Of a stretch of 8,661 nucleotides of DNA, positions 1 to 5,717 are shown piece by piece. Numbering within the stretch: the stretch's first letter is position 1; each line of letters starts with the position of its first letter. Origin of the DNA: an uncultured Sphingomonas sp. (GTDB lineage: Bacteria > Pseudomonadota > Alphaproteobacteria > Sphingomonadales > Sphingomonadaceae); NCBI GenBank assembly GCA_902806295.1, contig CADCWB010000144.1, positions 1-8,661 on the forward strand, written 5' to 3'. A program made the translations under genes and the position numbers. The notes under the pieces were generated by a model. It was not told the DNA's origin, made no database searches, and worked only from the letters and a program-made list of their open reading frames with translations.

Positions 1-1432
1 CCGGGATCCAGACGACGCTGCCGAGCAGGCCAAGCTGCTTGCCACCGCGCGTCAGGTTGATCGACGCGGTCGATCCGCCCGTCAGGAAGTTGTTGCTGAG
101 ACCGTTCTTCAGCTTGTTGGAGTCGAGGTCGAGATAGTCGACCCGGCCGTTCAGCTGAACCGCTCCCCAGCCGCCCTTGCTGAAGGGTTTCAGCACCTTG
201 GTCCGATCCCACAAGCCATTCTTGTAGCCGCGCACCTCGCCGGTCAGGAAGTAGCCCACCTCGGCATAGCCGCCCCAGAAGGACGGATTGCCCGACGGAA
301 CCAGGAAGCTGTTGGTCGGGAAGAAGTCGTTGGCGTCGGTGAAGGTCGCGCCGCGATTATAGGCGTTAGCCTTGAGATACTGGGCCTCACCCGTGACATG
401 CAGCGATTTGAAGATACCGGCCGCTTCGACGCCAACGACCTGATCGCTCTTGGCCGCGAAGTTACCCGTGTCGACGAACCGCACGTCGGTGGTCTGGGTG
501 AACGGCCGTGCTCGATAACGGGCCTGCTGATTGACGGACGGCAGGCCCGCGCCACCGGTGTTGGTGGTCGCGCCATTGTTCGACTGGAAGTTGCGATATT
601 GGTAGTTCAGGCCGAAGTGCAGCTGATTGCTGCCCAGCAACGGCGAGTAGACCGCCCGCCCGGCAGCGATCCAGCCATCGTTATCGACACTGCTGTCGAT
701 GGAGTGAGCGGCGAAGATGCCGGCATTGACGCGCAGGTCGCCGCTCTTGTTGACCAGCCCGGCCGAAAGCCCGAGCCGCCGCGTGTTGATGAACGCCTCG
801 TTGAAGGCCGAGCGCTCCAGAAAGCTTATGTAGCGGGAGCTGGTGATCTGCTCCAGGCTGCTGAGCGTCTCATGGTTGCCGAGGGTGAAGCCATAGGGCT
901 TGTCCTTGGGCGCATAGGTGATGATCACATCGCCGAAGCCGACTGAGGCATTGGCGAAGTCCATCTCGAATTTATAGCCGAACCCGCCCGGGATCGTGCC
1001 TTCCGCCCCAAGCCGGATACGGCGGAAGCGGGTATTGAAGCCGAGGCTGCGGTTGAGGATGTTGTCATCGTCGGGATTGGTGACGTAGCCGACGTCGTAC
1101 ATCAGCCGCCCGCGCGGCTTGAACGACCAGCCCGCCTCCTTGTCCTCGTAGAGCGGCGCGCCCTTCCAGCTCGGCGTGGTTTTCACCATCGCCTGCTGCA
1201 TCTGGGTGATGGACTCCTGCAGAGCCTGAACCTGCTCCTGCAGCAACTGGATCTTGGCTTCGGCATCGTCGACCGGCGCGGCTTGGGCGATCACGGCATC
1301 GGCCGCAGCGTCGTTTGTGTCCGGCTCGCTCGGGCCCGCCTCTTCCGTGGCCGGCGCTTCCTGCGCAAAGGCTGGAGCTGCAATCATCAGGGCGGTCCCG
1401 CTCAGCAGGGCCGCGAAAAGCTTGCTCGTCAT
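1..1432 (-). CDS. OprO/OprP-family phosphate-selective porin (3' end outside window)
   Basis: An outer-membrane beta-barrel porin of the polyphosphate/phosphate-selective OprO/OprP type, expected to form trimers that let phosphate or other anions into the periplasm. The first 477 residues are visible; the C-terminus is beyond the left edge. Residues 1-23 are a clear signal peptide (basic start, hydrophobic core, AFA cleavage site). An Ala/Asp/Glu-rich linker follows, then a short coiled coil at about 57-83 (heptad I/L/V/L/I/M pattern), as in other family members. From about residue 100 the sequence alternates aromatic and polar residues with many Gly, Asn and Tyr, typical of barrel strands; the stretch PFSKGGWGAVQLNGRVDYLD (416-435) resembles the family's late strands. 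The ATG is preceded by purine-rich GGAGG and GGAAG. It lies 85 bases after pstS on the same strand, so it is probably co-transcribed and phosphate-related. Family assignment is confident; the exact substrate is inferred. Confidence 0.88.
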   Translation of the reverse strand, partial: MTSKLFAALLSGTALMIAAPAFAQEAPATEEAGPSEPDTNDAAADAVIAQAAPVDDAEAKIQLLQEQVQALQESITQMQQAMVKTTPSWKGAPLYEDKEAGWSFKPRGRLMYDVGYVTNPDDDNILNRSLGFNTRFRRIRLGAEGTIPGGFGYKFEMDFANASVGFGDVIITYAPKDKPYGFTLGNHETLSSLEQITSSRYISFLERSAFNEAFINTRRLGLSAGLVNKSGDLRVNAGIFAAHSIDSSVDNDGWIAAGRAVYSPLLGSNQLHFGLNYQYRNFQSNNGATTNTGGAGLPSVNQQARYRARPFTQTTDVRFVDTGNFAAKSDQVVGVEAAGIFKSLHVTGEAQYLKANAYNRGATFTDANDFFPTNSFLVPSGNPSFWGGYAEVGYFLTGEVRGYKNGLWDRTKVLKPFSKGGWGAVQLNGRVDYLDLDSNKLKNGLSNNFLTGGSTASINLTRGGKQLGLLGSVVWIP

Positions 1433-1444
1433 GGTTCTTCCTTT

Positions 1445-1481
1445 CCTCCCTCCCCCCTGGGAGGTGGCCGCGCGGCCCACC
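1445..1481 (-). promoter_or_regulatory. Structured pstS-porin intercistronic region with hairpins next to the porin ribosome binding site
   Basis: Two inverted repeats fill the middle of the 85-base gap between pstS and the porin. One is the 12-base palindrome GGCCGCGCGGCC at 1466-1477, extendable with one bulge to about 1463-1481. The other is CCTCCC/GGGAGG at 1459-1464 and 1449-1454 with a 4-base loop. The second stem ends beside, and partly uses, the purine-rich stretch that carries the porin Shine-Dalgarno (GGAGG at 1445-1449). The two stems share bases 1463-1464, so they may be alternatives. No T-run follows either stem, so a factor-independent terminator is unlikely. A role in mRNA stability or porin translation is inference. 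Confidence 0.35.
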
Positions 1482-1517
1482 GGACGCGCGGCGATGCTTT
1501 CGTCGATGGCGGCTAGC

Positions 1518-2555
1518 TTACTTCAGCGCCGCAAGGATGAGCGGCGCCAGGGTGCGTGCCGCCTGCTGCGCCCGGGCACGAACTGGGTTGGGCGCCGCAA
1601 CCATGCCCAGGCTGAGCAGGTACCCACGCGAGCCGAAGCTCGACTCCTTGGTGAACTCCGCGACGAAGGCCCGCACCATTGGGATCGCAGCGGCATGCGC
1701 GTTCTTGACGTACACATAGAGCGGCCGAGCGCCAGGATATTTGAAGCTGGAGATGCTCTGGTAGCTGGGCTGCACGCCGTTGATCGCGATCCCTTTCACC
1801 TTGCCGAGGTTCTCTTCCATGAAGCTGTAGCCGAAGATGCCGACCGAGTTCGGGTTCTGGGCGAGCTTCTGAACGATCAAGTTATCGTTCTCACCGGCGT
1901 CGATATAGGCGCCGTCGCTGCGTACCCCTGTGCAGATCGCCTTGAACCGAGCTTCGTCGGTTTTCTTCATCGCCGCCAGCTGCGGATTCGCTTCGCACGC
2001 CGGCGTCATCAGCAATTCGCCGAGCGCATCGCGCGTTCCGCTGGTGGTCGGTGGACCCATGACCCGGATCGGAATGGCGGGAAGACGACCATTGACGTCC
2101 TTCCAAGTCTTGGCCCGGTTCGGCTTGCCGAACGGGGTCTTGGCGATGGCAAGATAGATGTCCCGTTGCGACAGGTTGCTGAGCGGATTGTTCCTGGCGG
2201 CCGCGACCACCACCCCGTCCAGGCCGACCTGCACCTCGGTGACCTTGCTGACGCCGTTGCCGGCGCATAGCTTTGCTTCGCTGGCCTTCATTCGGCGCGA
2301 AGCATTGACCACGTCGGGAAAGCGCTCGCCAACACCGGCGCAGAACAGCTTTATGCCGGCCCCGGTGCCGGTCGATTCGATGATCGGCGTGCCAAGGCGC
2401 GGATTGGCGCGGGCCACGCGCTCGGCGACGGCTTTGGCGAACGGATACACGGTGGACGAGCCGACCGCGCGCATCTGAGTGCGGGCATGGGCGACTTCTG
2501 GAAGGGTGCAGGCCAGCAGCGCCGTGGCGGCGAGGGCGAAACTCTTGCGAATCAT
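1518..2555 (-). CDS. pstS: Phosphate ABC transporter substrate-binding protein, PstS type
   Basis: Periplasmic phosphate-binding protein of the PBP-like family, 345 residues, which would pass phosphate to an inner-membrane Pst transporter. Visible motifs are GSSTVYPF (32-39), ESTGTGAGIK (60-69), NASRRMK (85-91), GLDGVVVA (111-118) and PTTSGTRDA (169-177). The Ser/Thr-Gly-rich loops and the SGTR segment are the family's phosphate-contacting elements. Four cysteines (72, 97, 187, 208) lie in the mature part and could form disulfides. The N-terminus is a signal sequence with an AHA site after residue 24, though LLAC (13-16) could also be read as a weak lipobox. The start is the ATG at 2555, preceded by AAGGGGA at 9 bases; an in-frame upstream ATG at 2684 is rejected because it lies inside the neighbouring terminator hairpin and would bury the signal peptide. 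The porin gene follows on the same strand. No pstC, pstA or pstB is visible, so this may be a PstS paralogue rather than the one in the main pst operon. Confidence 0.9.
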   Translation of the reverse strand: MIRKSFALAATALLACTLPEVAHARTQMRAVGSSTVYPFAKAVAERVARANPRLGTPIIESTGTGAGIKLFCAGVGERFPDVVNASRRMKASEAKLCAGNGVSKVTEVQVGLDGVVVAAARNNPLSNLSQRDIYLAIAKTPFGKPNRAKTWKDVNGRLPAIPIRVMGPPTTSGTRDALGELLMTPACEANPQLAAMKKTDEARFKAICTGVRSDGAYIDAGENDNLIVQKLAQNPNSVGIFGYSFMEENLGKVKGIAINGVQPSYQSISSFKYPGARPLYVYVKNAHAAAIPMVRAFVAEFTKESSFGSRGYLLSLGMVAAPNPVRARAQQAARTLAPLILAALK

Positions 2556-2573
2556 GTGAAATGGTCCCCTTAA

Positions 2574-2594
2574 GCGAGGACGTTTTCGCCTCGC
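2574..2594 (-). promoter_or_regulatory. Leader hairpin before pstS
   Basis: GCGAGG (2574-2579) pairs with CCTCGC (2589-2594). After a single bulged base an inner CG/CG pair closes a four-base loop. In the minus-strand transcript this hairpin ends three bases before the AAGGGGA ribosome binding site (2565-2571) of pstS. It could affect translation start or mRNA stability. There is no T-run after it, so it is not a terminator. The pairing is seen directly; the role is inferred. Confidence 0.35.
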
Positions 2595-2613
2595 TGACAG
2601 GCAGGCGAGTAGA

Positions 2614-2661
2614 AGCGTAGGGCTGCGCGGGCGTGACTCAATTGTTGCGGGTTGGTGACGA
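2614..2661 (-). promoter_or_regulatory. Candidate pstS promoter with PhoB-like 11-bp repeats
   Basis: Read on the minus strand, GTCAC, GCAAC and GTCAC begin at exactly 11-base steps (plus-strand positions 2655-2659, 2644-2648, 2633-2637). PhoB sites are direct CTGTCAT-like repeats with 11-bp periodicity, and only the GTCA core is kept here. Within and after them a weak sigma-70 pair is readable: TTGAGT (2636-2641), a 16-base spacer, then TACGCT (2614-2619). This predicts a transcript starting near 2607 with a leader of about 50 bases. The match to the PhoB consensus is degenerate, so this is a candidate only. Its position before a phosphate-binding protein gene is the main support. Confidence 0.33.
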
Positions 2662-2672
2662 CCCTGAACGAG

Positions 2673-2704
2673 AAAGGGCGGCAAGCCGAAGCTCGCCGCC
2701 CTTT
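2673..2704 (-). terminator. Factor-independent terminator after the DUF4167 gene
   Basis: A perfect 10-bp inverted repeat, AAAGGGCGGC (2673-2682) with GCCGCCCTTT (2695-2704), encloses a 12-base loop that can form a small inner AGC/GCT stem. It begins 22 bases after the DUF4167 stop codon. On the minus strand the GC-rich stem ends in TTT followed by a T-rich CTCGTT. It separates the translation-gene cluster from the pstS-porin unit. The flanks are symmetrical, but no gene ends here from the plus side. Confidence 0.72.
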
Positions 2705-2726
2705 AACTCATTTAAACTGGAAACAA

Positions 2727-3545
2727 TCAGGCTGCCGGAGCGATCTCGCCCTCATCCTCGACGGGCCGGACCCGGCGAGTGCGGCGGCGCGGTGCCGGGC
2801 GTTCCTCTTGTTCGGCGCCTGCTTCCGGCTGCTCGACGCTGACCCCGATCGCCGGCGGCAGGATATGCTGCGGGATGCGCTGGTCCTCGCCCCCAGCGCC
2901 TTGATCCTGGCCTCCGTCCCGATCGCGCCCATTCAGGCGCTCACGGCGTGGGCGGCGCTCGGTTCGCTCGGGCCGGTCGTCGCGGGCGACTCGCTCGCGG
3001 CGCTCGCCACCGTCCTCATCGGCCCGCTCGACCCGTTCCGGACGTTCTGCCCGCTCAGCTCGATCGGCCCGCTCAGCTCGATCGGCCCGCTCCGGTCGCT
3101 CGTCCCGTTCATAACGCTCCGCCCGCGGCTGGCGGTTGCCGCGGTCGCGGTCCGGCCGTTCGCGGTCCTGGCGATCGCGATCACCTCGCTCCCGATAGCG
3201 GTCGCCGCGGGGCTCTTCCTCGCCCTCGCCGTCCGCTTCCAGATTGTCCTCGTCGAGTTCGTCGCCGTCGTCGTCTTCATCCCGGCGCGAGCGCTGGTCG
3301 TCCACCCGCGGGCGGTTCTCGCCCAGCACACGGAAATAATGATCGGCGAATTGCAGATAATATTCGGTCTGCACGCGGTCACCGGCGAGCTGCGCGTCAC
3401 GCGCCAGGCTCTTGTACTTCTCGAGCAGTTGTGCGGCATTGCCGCGCTGCCGGTTGTCTCGCGAATTGCCTCCGGCACTGCCGGACATCCCCCGAGGAGG
3501 CTGCCCACTGCGACCGCGACGGCGGCCACCCTGGCGATTGTTCAT
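2727..3545 (-). CDS. DUF4167 domain protein with mixed-charge disordered tail
   Basis: A 272-residue protein of the DUF4167 family, widespread in alphaproteobacteria and, to my knowledge, without an established function. Residues 1-36 are rich in Arg, Gly and Asn (RGG-like). Residues 36-75 are the only ordered-looking part and match the DUF4167 core: NAAQLLEKYKSLARDAQLAG followed by an aromatic helix ending QFADHYFRVLG. Residues 80-112 are very acidic; 113-210 are dense Arg/Glu/Asp with ER, DR and RAE repeats; a short hydrophobic patch IPQHILPPAIG (224-234) follows, then a basic patch (RRRTRRVR, 253-260) and an acidic end. No membrane segment or signal peptide is visible, so it is cytoplasmic. 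The start chosen is the ATG at 3545, with AAGGA 4 bases upstream; the longer form from 3668 adds 41 residues unlike the family and lacks support. It follows prmC, a common alphaproteobacterial neighbourhood. An RNA-binding or condensate role is only inference from composition. Confidence 0.85.
   Translation of the reverse strand: MNNRQGGRRRGRSGQPPRGMSGSAGGNSRDNRQRGNAAQLLEKYKSLARDAQLAGDRVQTEYYLQFADHYFRVLGENRPRVDDQRSRRDEDDDGDELDEDNLEADGEGEEEPRGDRYRERGDRDRQDRERPDRDRGNRQPRAERYERDERPERADRAERADRAERAERPERVERADEDGGERRERVARDDRPERTERRPRRERLNGRDRDGGQDQGAGGEDQRIPQHILPPAIGVSVEQPEAGAEQEERPAPRRRTRRVRPVEDEGEIAPAA
3053..3088 (-). repeat. Two tandem 18-bp repeats within the DUF4167 gene
   Basis: GCTCAGCTCGATCGGCCC occurs twice back to back with no mismatch, and a partial third copy (GCTC) begins directly after. 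The 18-base unit keeps the reading frame and encodes a repeated six-residue Arg/Ala/Asp/Glu unit at about residues 153-164. This is a recent in-frame duplication in the charged tail, so the number of copies may vary between strains. Confidence 0.8.
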
Positions 3546-3674
3546 CAAATCCTTGTTCCTCGTCGCACTGGCGCTTGGGTTCTCCGGAGAGCGCGTGACA
3601 ACCAACCTCCCGATCGCGCGGCAGCCGCACAGCGCCGGATCAAAGCGCCGTGGTGCCCCTGTCGTCATGTCGAA

Positions 3675-3689
3675 ACGCTAATGTAGCGT
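3675..3689. promoter_or_regulatory. Perfect 15-bp dyad, possible operator upstream of the DUF4167 gene
   Basis: ACGCTA (3675-3680), a 3-base centre, then TAGCGT (3684-3689) is a perfect inverted repeat. On the minus strand its centre reads TACATT, a 4-of-6 match to a -10 hexamer, but no good -35 sits at the right distance upstream. It lies about 130 bases before the DUF4167 start. It could be an operator over a weak promoter; that reading is inference. Confidence 0.3.
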
Positions 3690-3776
3690 ATGGTCACGGC
3701 CGATTGCATCGGGGGTAGCGACAGGAGGCGATCAGGCTGTGCAGCGTGAAACGGCCCCGTCCCTGAGCCTGGATGT

Positions 3777-3795
3777 AATGCGAACCTGCCGCATT
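3777..3795 (-). other. Short hairpin just after prmC
   Basis: AATGCG (3777-3782) and CGCATT (3790-3795) form a perfect 6-bp stem with a 7-base loop, 6 bases beyond the prmC stop codon on the minus strand. There is no T-run after it (ACATCC follows). It may be a weak mRNA 3'-end hairpin or have no role. Confidence 0.28.
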
Positions 3796-3801
3796 TCCAA
3801 G

Positions 3802-4635
3802 CTATTTGTGCTTGACCTCGATCAGCAAGGCTCGCGGGCGGCCCGCGAGGTCCCGCGCCAGCAGGGGCTGGTGACCAGCCGAGCGGAACAGCTCTGCTGC
3901 CGTGTGCGCCTGATCGGCCCCGATCTCGACCACCGCCAAGCCGCTGCGGGCGAGCAGCCGGCTGATCTCCGGCGCCAGTAGGCGGTAGTCGTCAAGGCCT
4001 TCCTCGCCCGCAAACAGCGCCTCTGCCGGTTCATGCTCGGCCACCCCCGGGCCGAGCTCCGCGCCGATTGCGACGTAGGGCGGGTTGCAAAGGACGAGGT
4101 CGAACCGTTCGTCGACCCCGGTGGCCCAATTGCCGAGCCGGAAATGAGCCCGCGGCGCCAGTCCGAGCCGGCGAGCGTTGTTACGCGCATAGGTGAGCCC
4201 TTCGGGCGAACGATCGATCCCCACTCCGGTCGCGTCGGGCCACTGATCGAGTGCCGCCAGGAGCAAGGTTCCCGGTCCCGTGCCGAGATCGAGAATGCGG
4301 CGCGGGGCTTCGCGGCCGGCGAAGTGCTCGACCGCCGCTGCGATCAGGGTTTCGCTGTCCGGGCGAGGGATCAGTGCCCCCGGACCGACCTCCAGTTCGA
4401 TGTTCCAGAAGGCACGGCGGCCGGTGATGTACGCCACCGGCTCCCCGGCCAAGCGGCGCTGAACAAGCCCTTCGAAGGCGTCCGGCACCTCGCCCGCCGG
4501 GGGGCGTAACAGCAATTCGTCGCGCTCGATATTCAGCGCGGAGGCCATCAGCAATTCGGCATCGAGCCGGGCGGTGTCGCTGGCACCCTTGAGCCGTTGC
4601 GCAGCCTCCGCCAGCGCGCGTTCGACTGGCCTCAC
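3802..4635 (-). CDS. prmC: Peptide chain release factor N5-glutamine methyltransferase
   Basis: Methylates the glutamine of the GGQ motif in class-1 release factors using S-adenosylmethionine, improving termination in the cytoplasm. The protein is 277 residues, the same length as E. coli PrmC. The N-terminal helical domain (about 1-75) holds the family segment PVAYITGRRAFW (67-77 region). IPRPDSETL (89-97) follows. The Rossmann methyltransferase core has motif I DLGTGPGTLLLA (116-127), an acidic residue at the end of strand 2 (D141) and the catalytic NPPY (184-187) that binds the substrate glutamine. The start codon is GTG, overlapping the prfA stop in a GTGA junction (4632-4635), with GAGGA 3 bases upstream. 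Translation is therefore probably coupled to prfA, which encodes its substrate. All expected motifs are intact. Confidence 0.96.
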   Translation of the reverse strand: MRPVERALAEAAQRLKGASDTARLDAELLMASALNIERDELLLRPPAGEVPDAFEGLVQRRLAGEPVAYITGRRAFWNIELEVGPGALIPRPDSETLIAAAVEHFAGREAPRRILDLGTGPGTLLLAALDQWPDATGVGIDRSPEGLTYARNNARRLGLAPRAHFRLGNWATGVDERFDLVLCNPPYVAIGAELGPGVAEHEPAEALFAGEEGLDDYRLLAPEISRLLARSGLAVVEIGADQAHTAAELFRSAGHQPLLARDLAGRPRALLIEVKHK

Positions 4636-5717
4636 GCGTCCTCGAGGCCGGCGAGGCGCTGCGCCTCGTCCTCCGCGATCAGCGCGCCGGTTAATTCCTT
4701 GAGCCCGGGTCCTTCGAGGATCTCCGGTAGCTTGTGGAGCGTCAGGTTGATCCTGTGATCGGTCACTCGCCCTTGGGGAAAGTTATAAGTTCGAATGCGC
4801 TCGGATCGATCGCCTGAGCCGACCATCGACTTGCGCGCGCCGGCCCGTTCGTTCGCGAGCCGCTCGCGTTCCAGCTCGAACAAGCGCGTCCGCAGCACCT
4901 TCAATGCCTTGGCCTTGTTCTTGTGCTGCGACTTTTCGTCCTGTTGGATTACCACCAGTCCGCTTGGCAAGTGAGTGATCCGAACGGCGCTGTCGGTGGT
5001 GTTGACCGACTGGCCACCGGGGCCAGACGAACGATAGACATCGATCCGGAGGTCCTTGTCGTCGATCTGGACATCGACGTCCTCGGCCTCCGGCAGCACG
5101 GCCACTGTTGCGGCGGAGGTATGGATGCGCCCCCCGCTCTCCGTTGCGGGGACGCGCTGCACCCGGTGCACGCCGCCCTCGAACTTCAGCCGGGCGAACA
5201 CCCCGGCCCCGCTGATCGAGGCGACCGCCTCCTTGGTGCCGCCCGCTTCGGAAGCGTTGGAGGAGATCAGCTCGAACCTCCAGCCTTCGGTCTCGGCGAA
5301 CCGCTGATACATGCGCAGGAGATCGCCCGCGAACAGCGCCGCCTCGTCGCCGCCCGTTCCCGCCCGTACCTCCAACATGGCCGCACGCTCGTCGGCCGAA
5401 TCCTTCGGCAGCAATTGCAGCGCCAGCGCCCGCTCGGCTGCGGGCAGCTTGGCCCGGATCTCCGCGACCTCAGCCTCCGCCATCGCGCGCAATTCGGCCT
5501 CCGCCCCGGCATCGGCGGTAATGCCGGTCAGGACCTCCAGCTCGGCTCGCAGACGCCGGACCTCGCGGGCTGCGGCCGCGACCGGCTCGACCTGCGCATA
5601 TTCCTTTGAGAGCCGGACGAAGTCGTCGGGCGGCAGGTTGCCGGCCGACATGGCGGCGCTCAGGTCATGCTTCTTGGCCTCGATCTGGGCGATGCGTTCC
5701 GAACTGATCTGGCTCAT
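4632..5717 (-). CDS. prfA: Peptide chain release factor 1 (RF1)
   Basis: Recognises UAG and UAA stop codons on the ribosome and triggers release of the finished protein. It is 361 residues, normal for RF1. The N-terminal helical domain spans about 1-105, with Ala/Glu-rich helices. Domain 2 carries the codon-reading tripeptide PAT (190-192), which marks RF1 rather than RF2 (SPF). The catalytic loop SGPGGQSVNTTDSAVRITH (231-249) has GGQ at 234-236, with Q236 the glutamine that PrmC methylates. A conserved basic stretch, SQHKNKAKALKVLRTRL (263-279), follows. The ATG overlaps the hisS stop as ATGA (5714-5717), and no strong ribosome binding site precedes it, which fits translational coupling to hisS. 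prmC overlaps its 3' end. Confidence 0.97.
   Translation of the reverse strand: MSQISSERIAQIEAKKHDLSAAMSAGNLPPDDFVRLSKEYAQVEPVAAAAREVRRLRAELEVLTGITADAGAEAELRAMAEAEVAEIRAKLPAAERALALQLLPKDSADERAAMLEVRAGTGGDEAALFAGDLLRMYQRFAETEGWRFELISSNASEAGGTKEAVASISGAGVFARLKFEGGVHRVQRVPATESGGRIHTSAATVAVLPEAEDVDVQIDDKDLRIDVYRSSGPGGQSVNTTDSAVRITHLPSGLVVIQQDEKSQHKNKAKALKVLRTRLFELERERLANERAGARKSMVGSGDRSERIRTYNFPQGRVTDHRINLTLHKLPEILEGPGLKELTGALIAEDEAQRLAGLEDA

Larger units (their letters stand above)
3546..3801 (-). other. Intergenic region between prmC and the DUF4167 gene
   Basis: No convincing gene is present in these 256 bases on either strand. Two dyads are visible (listed separately at 3675-3689 and 3777-3795), plus the 10-base palindrome TCTCCGGAGA at 3581-3590. 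The DUF4167 ribosome binding site AAGGA lies at 3550-3554. The size of the gap suggests that the DUF4167 gene has its own promoter, but I could not pick a strong -35/-10 pair. Confidence 0.5.

Noticed and set aside
1463..1481. Palindrome GGCCGCGCGGCC as a terminator for pstS.
   Set aside because: No T-run follows on the minus strand and the porin starts soon after, so read-through is more likely.
1254..2270. Long plus-strand open frame antisense to pstS and the porin (338 codons).
   Set aside because: It runs opposite two well-supported genes, has no family motifs or ribosome binding site, and such antisense frames are common in GC-rich DNA.
3053..3088. Tandem repeat considered as a CRISPR fragment or integration site.
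   Set aside because: There are no spacers, the unit is 18 bases and in frame, and it sits inside a coding region of low complexity.
3546..3668. N-terminal extension of the DUF4167 protein from an ATG at 3668.
   Set aside because: The added residues do not resemble the family, and the ATG at 3545 has a well-placed AAGGA.
2652..3686. Plus-strand open frame of 344 codons spanning the whole DUF4167 gene.
   Set aside because: It is the antisense of Arg/Glu/Asp-rich codons, which gives an artificial hydrophobic, membrane-like sequence. The minus frame has the family core and a ribosome binding site.
3739..3981. Plus-strand open frame of 80 codons beginning in the gap after prmC.
   Set aside because: Most of it is antisense to prmC, and I found no ribosome binding site or known motif.
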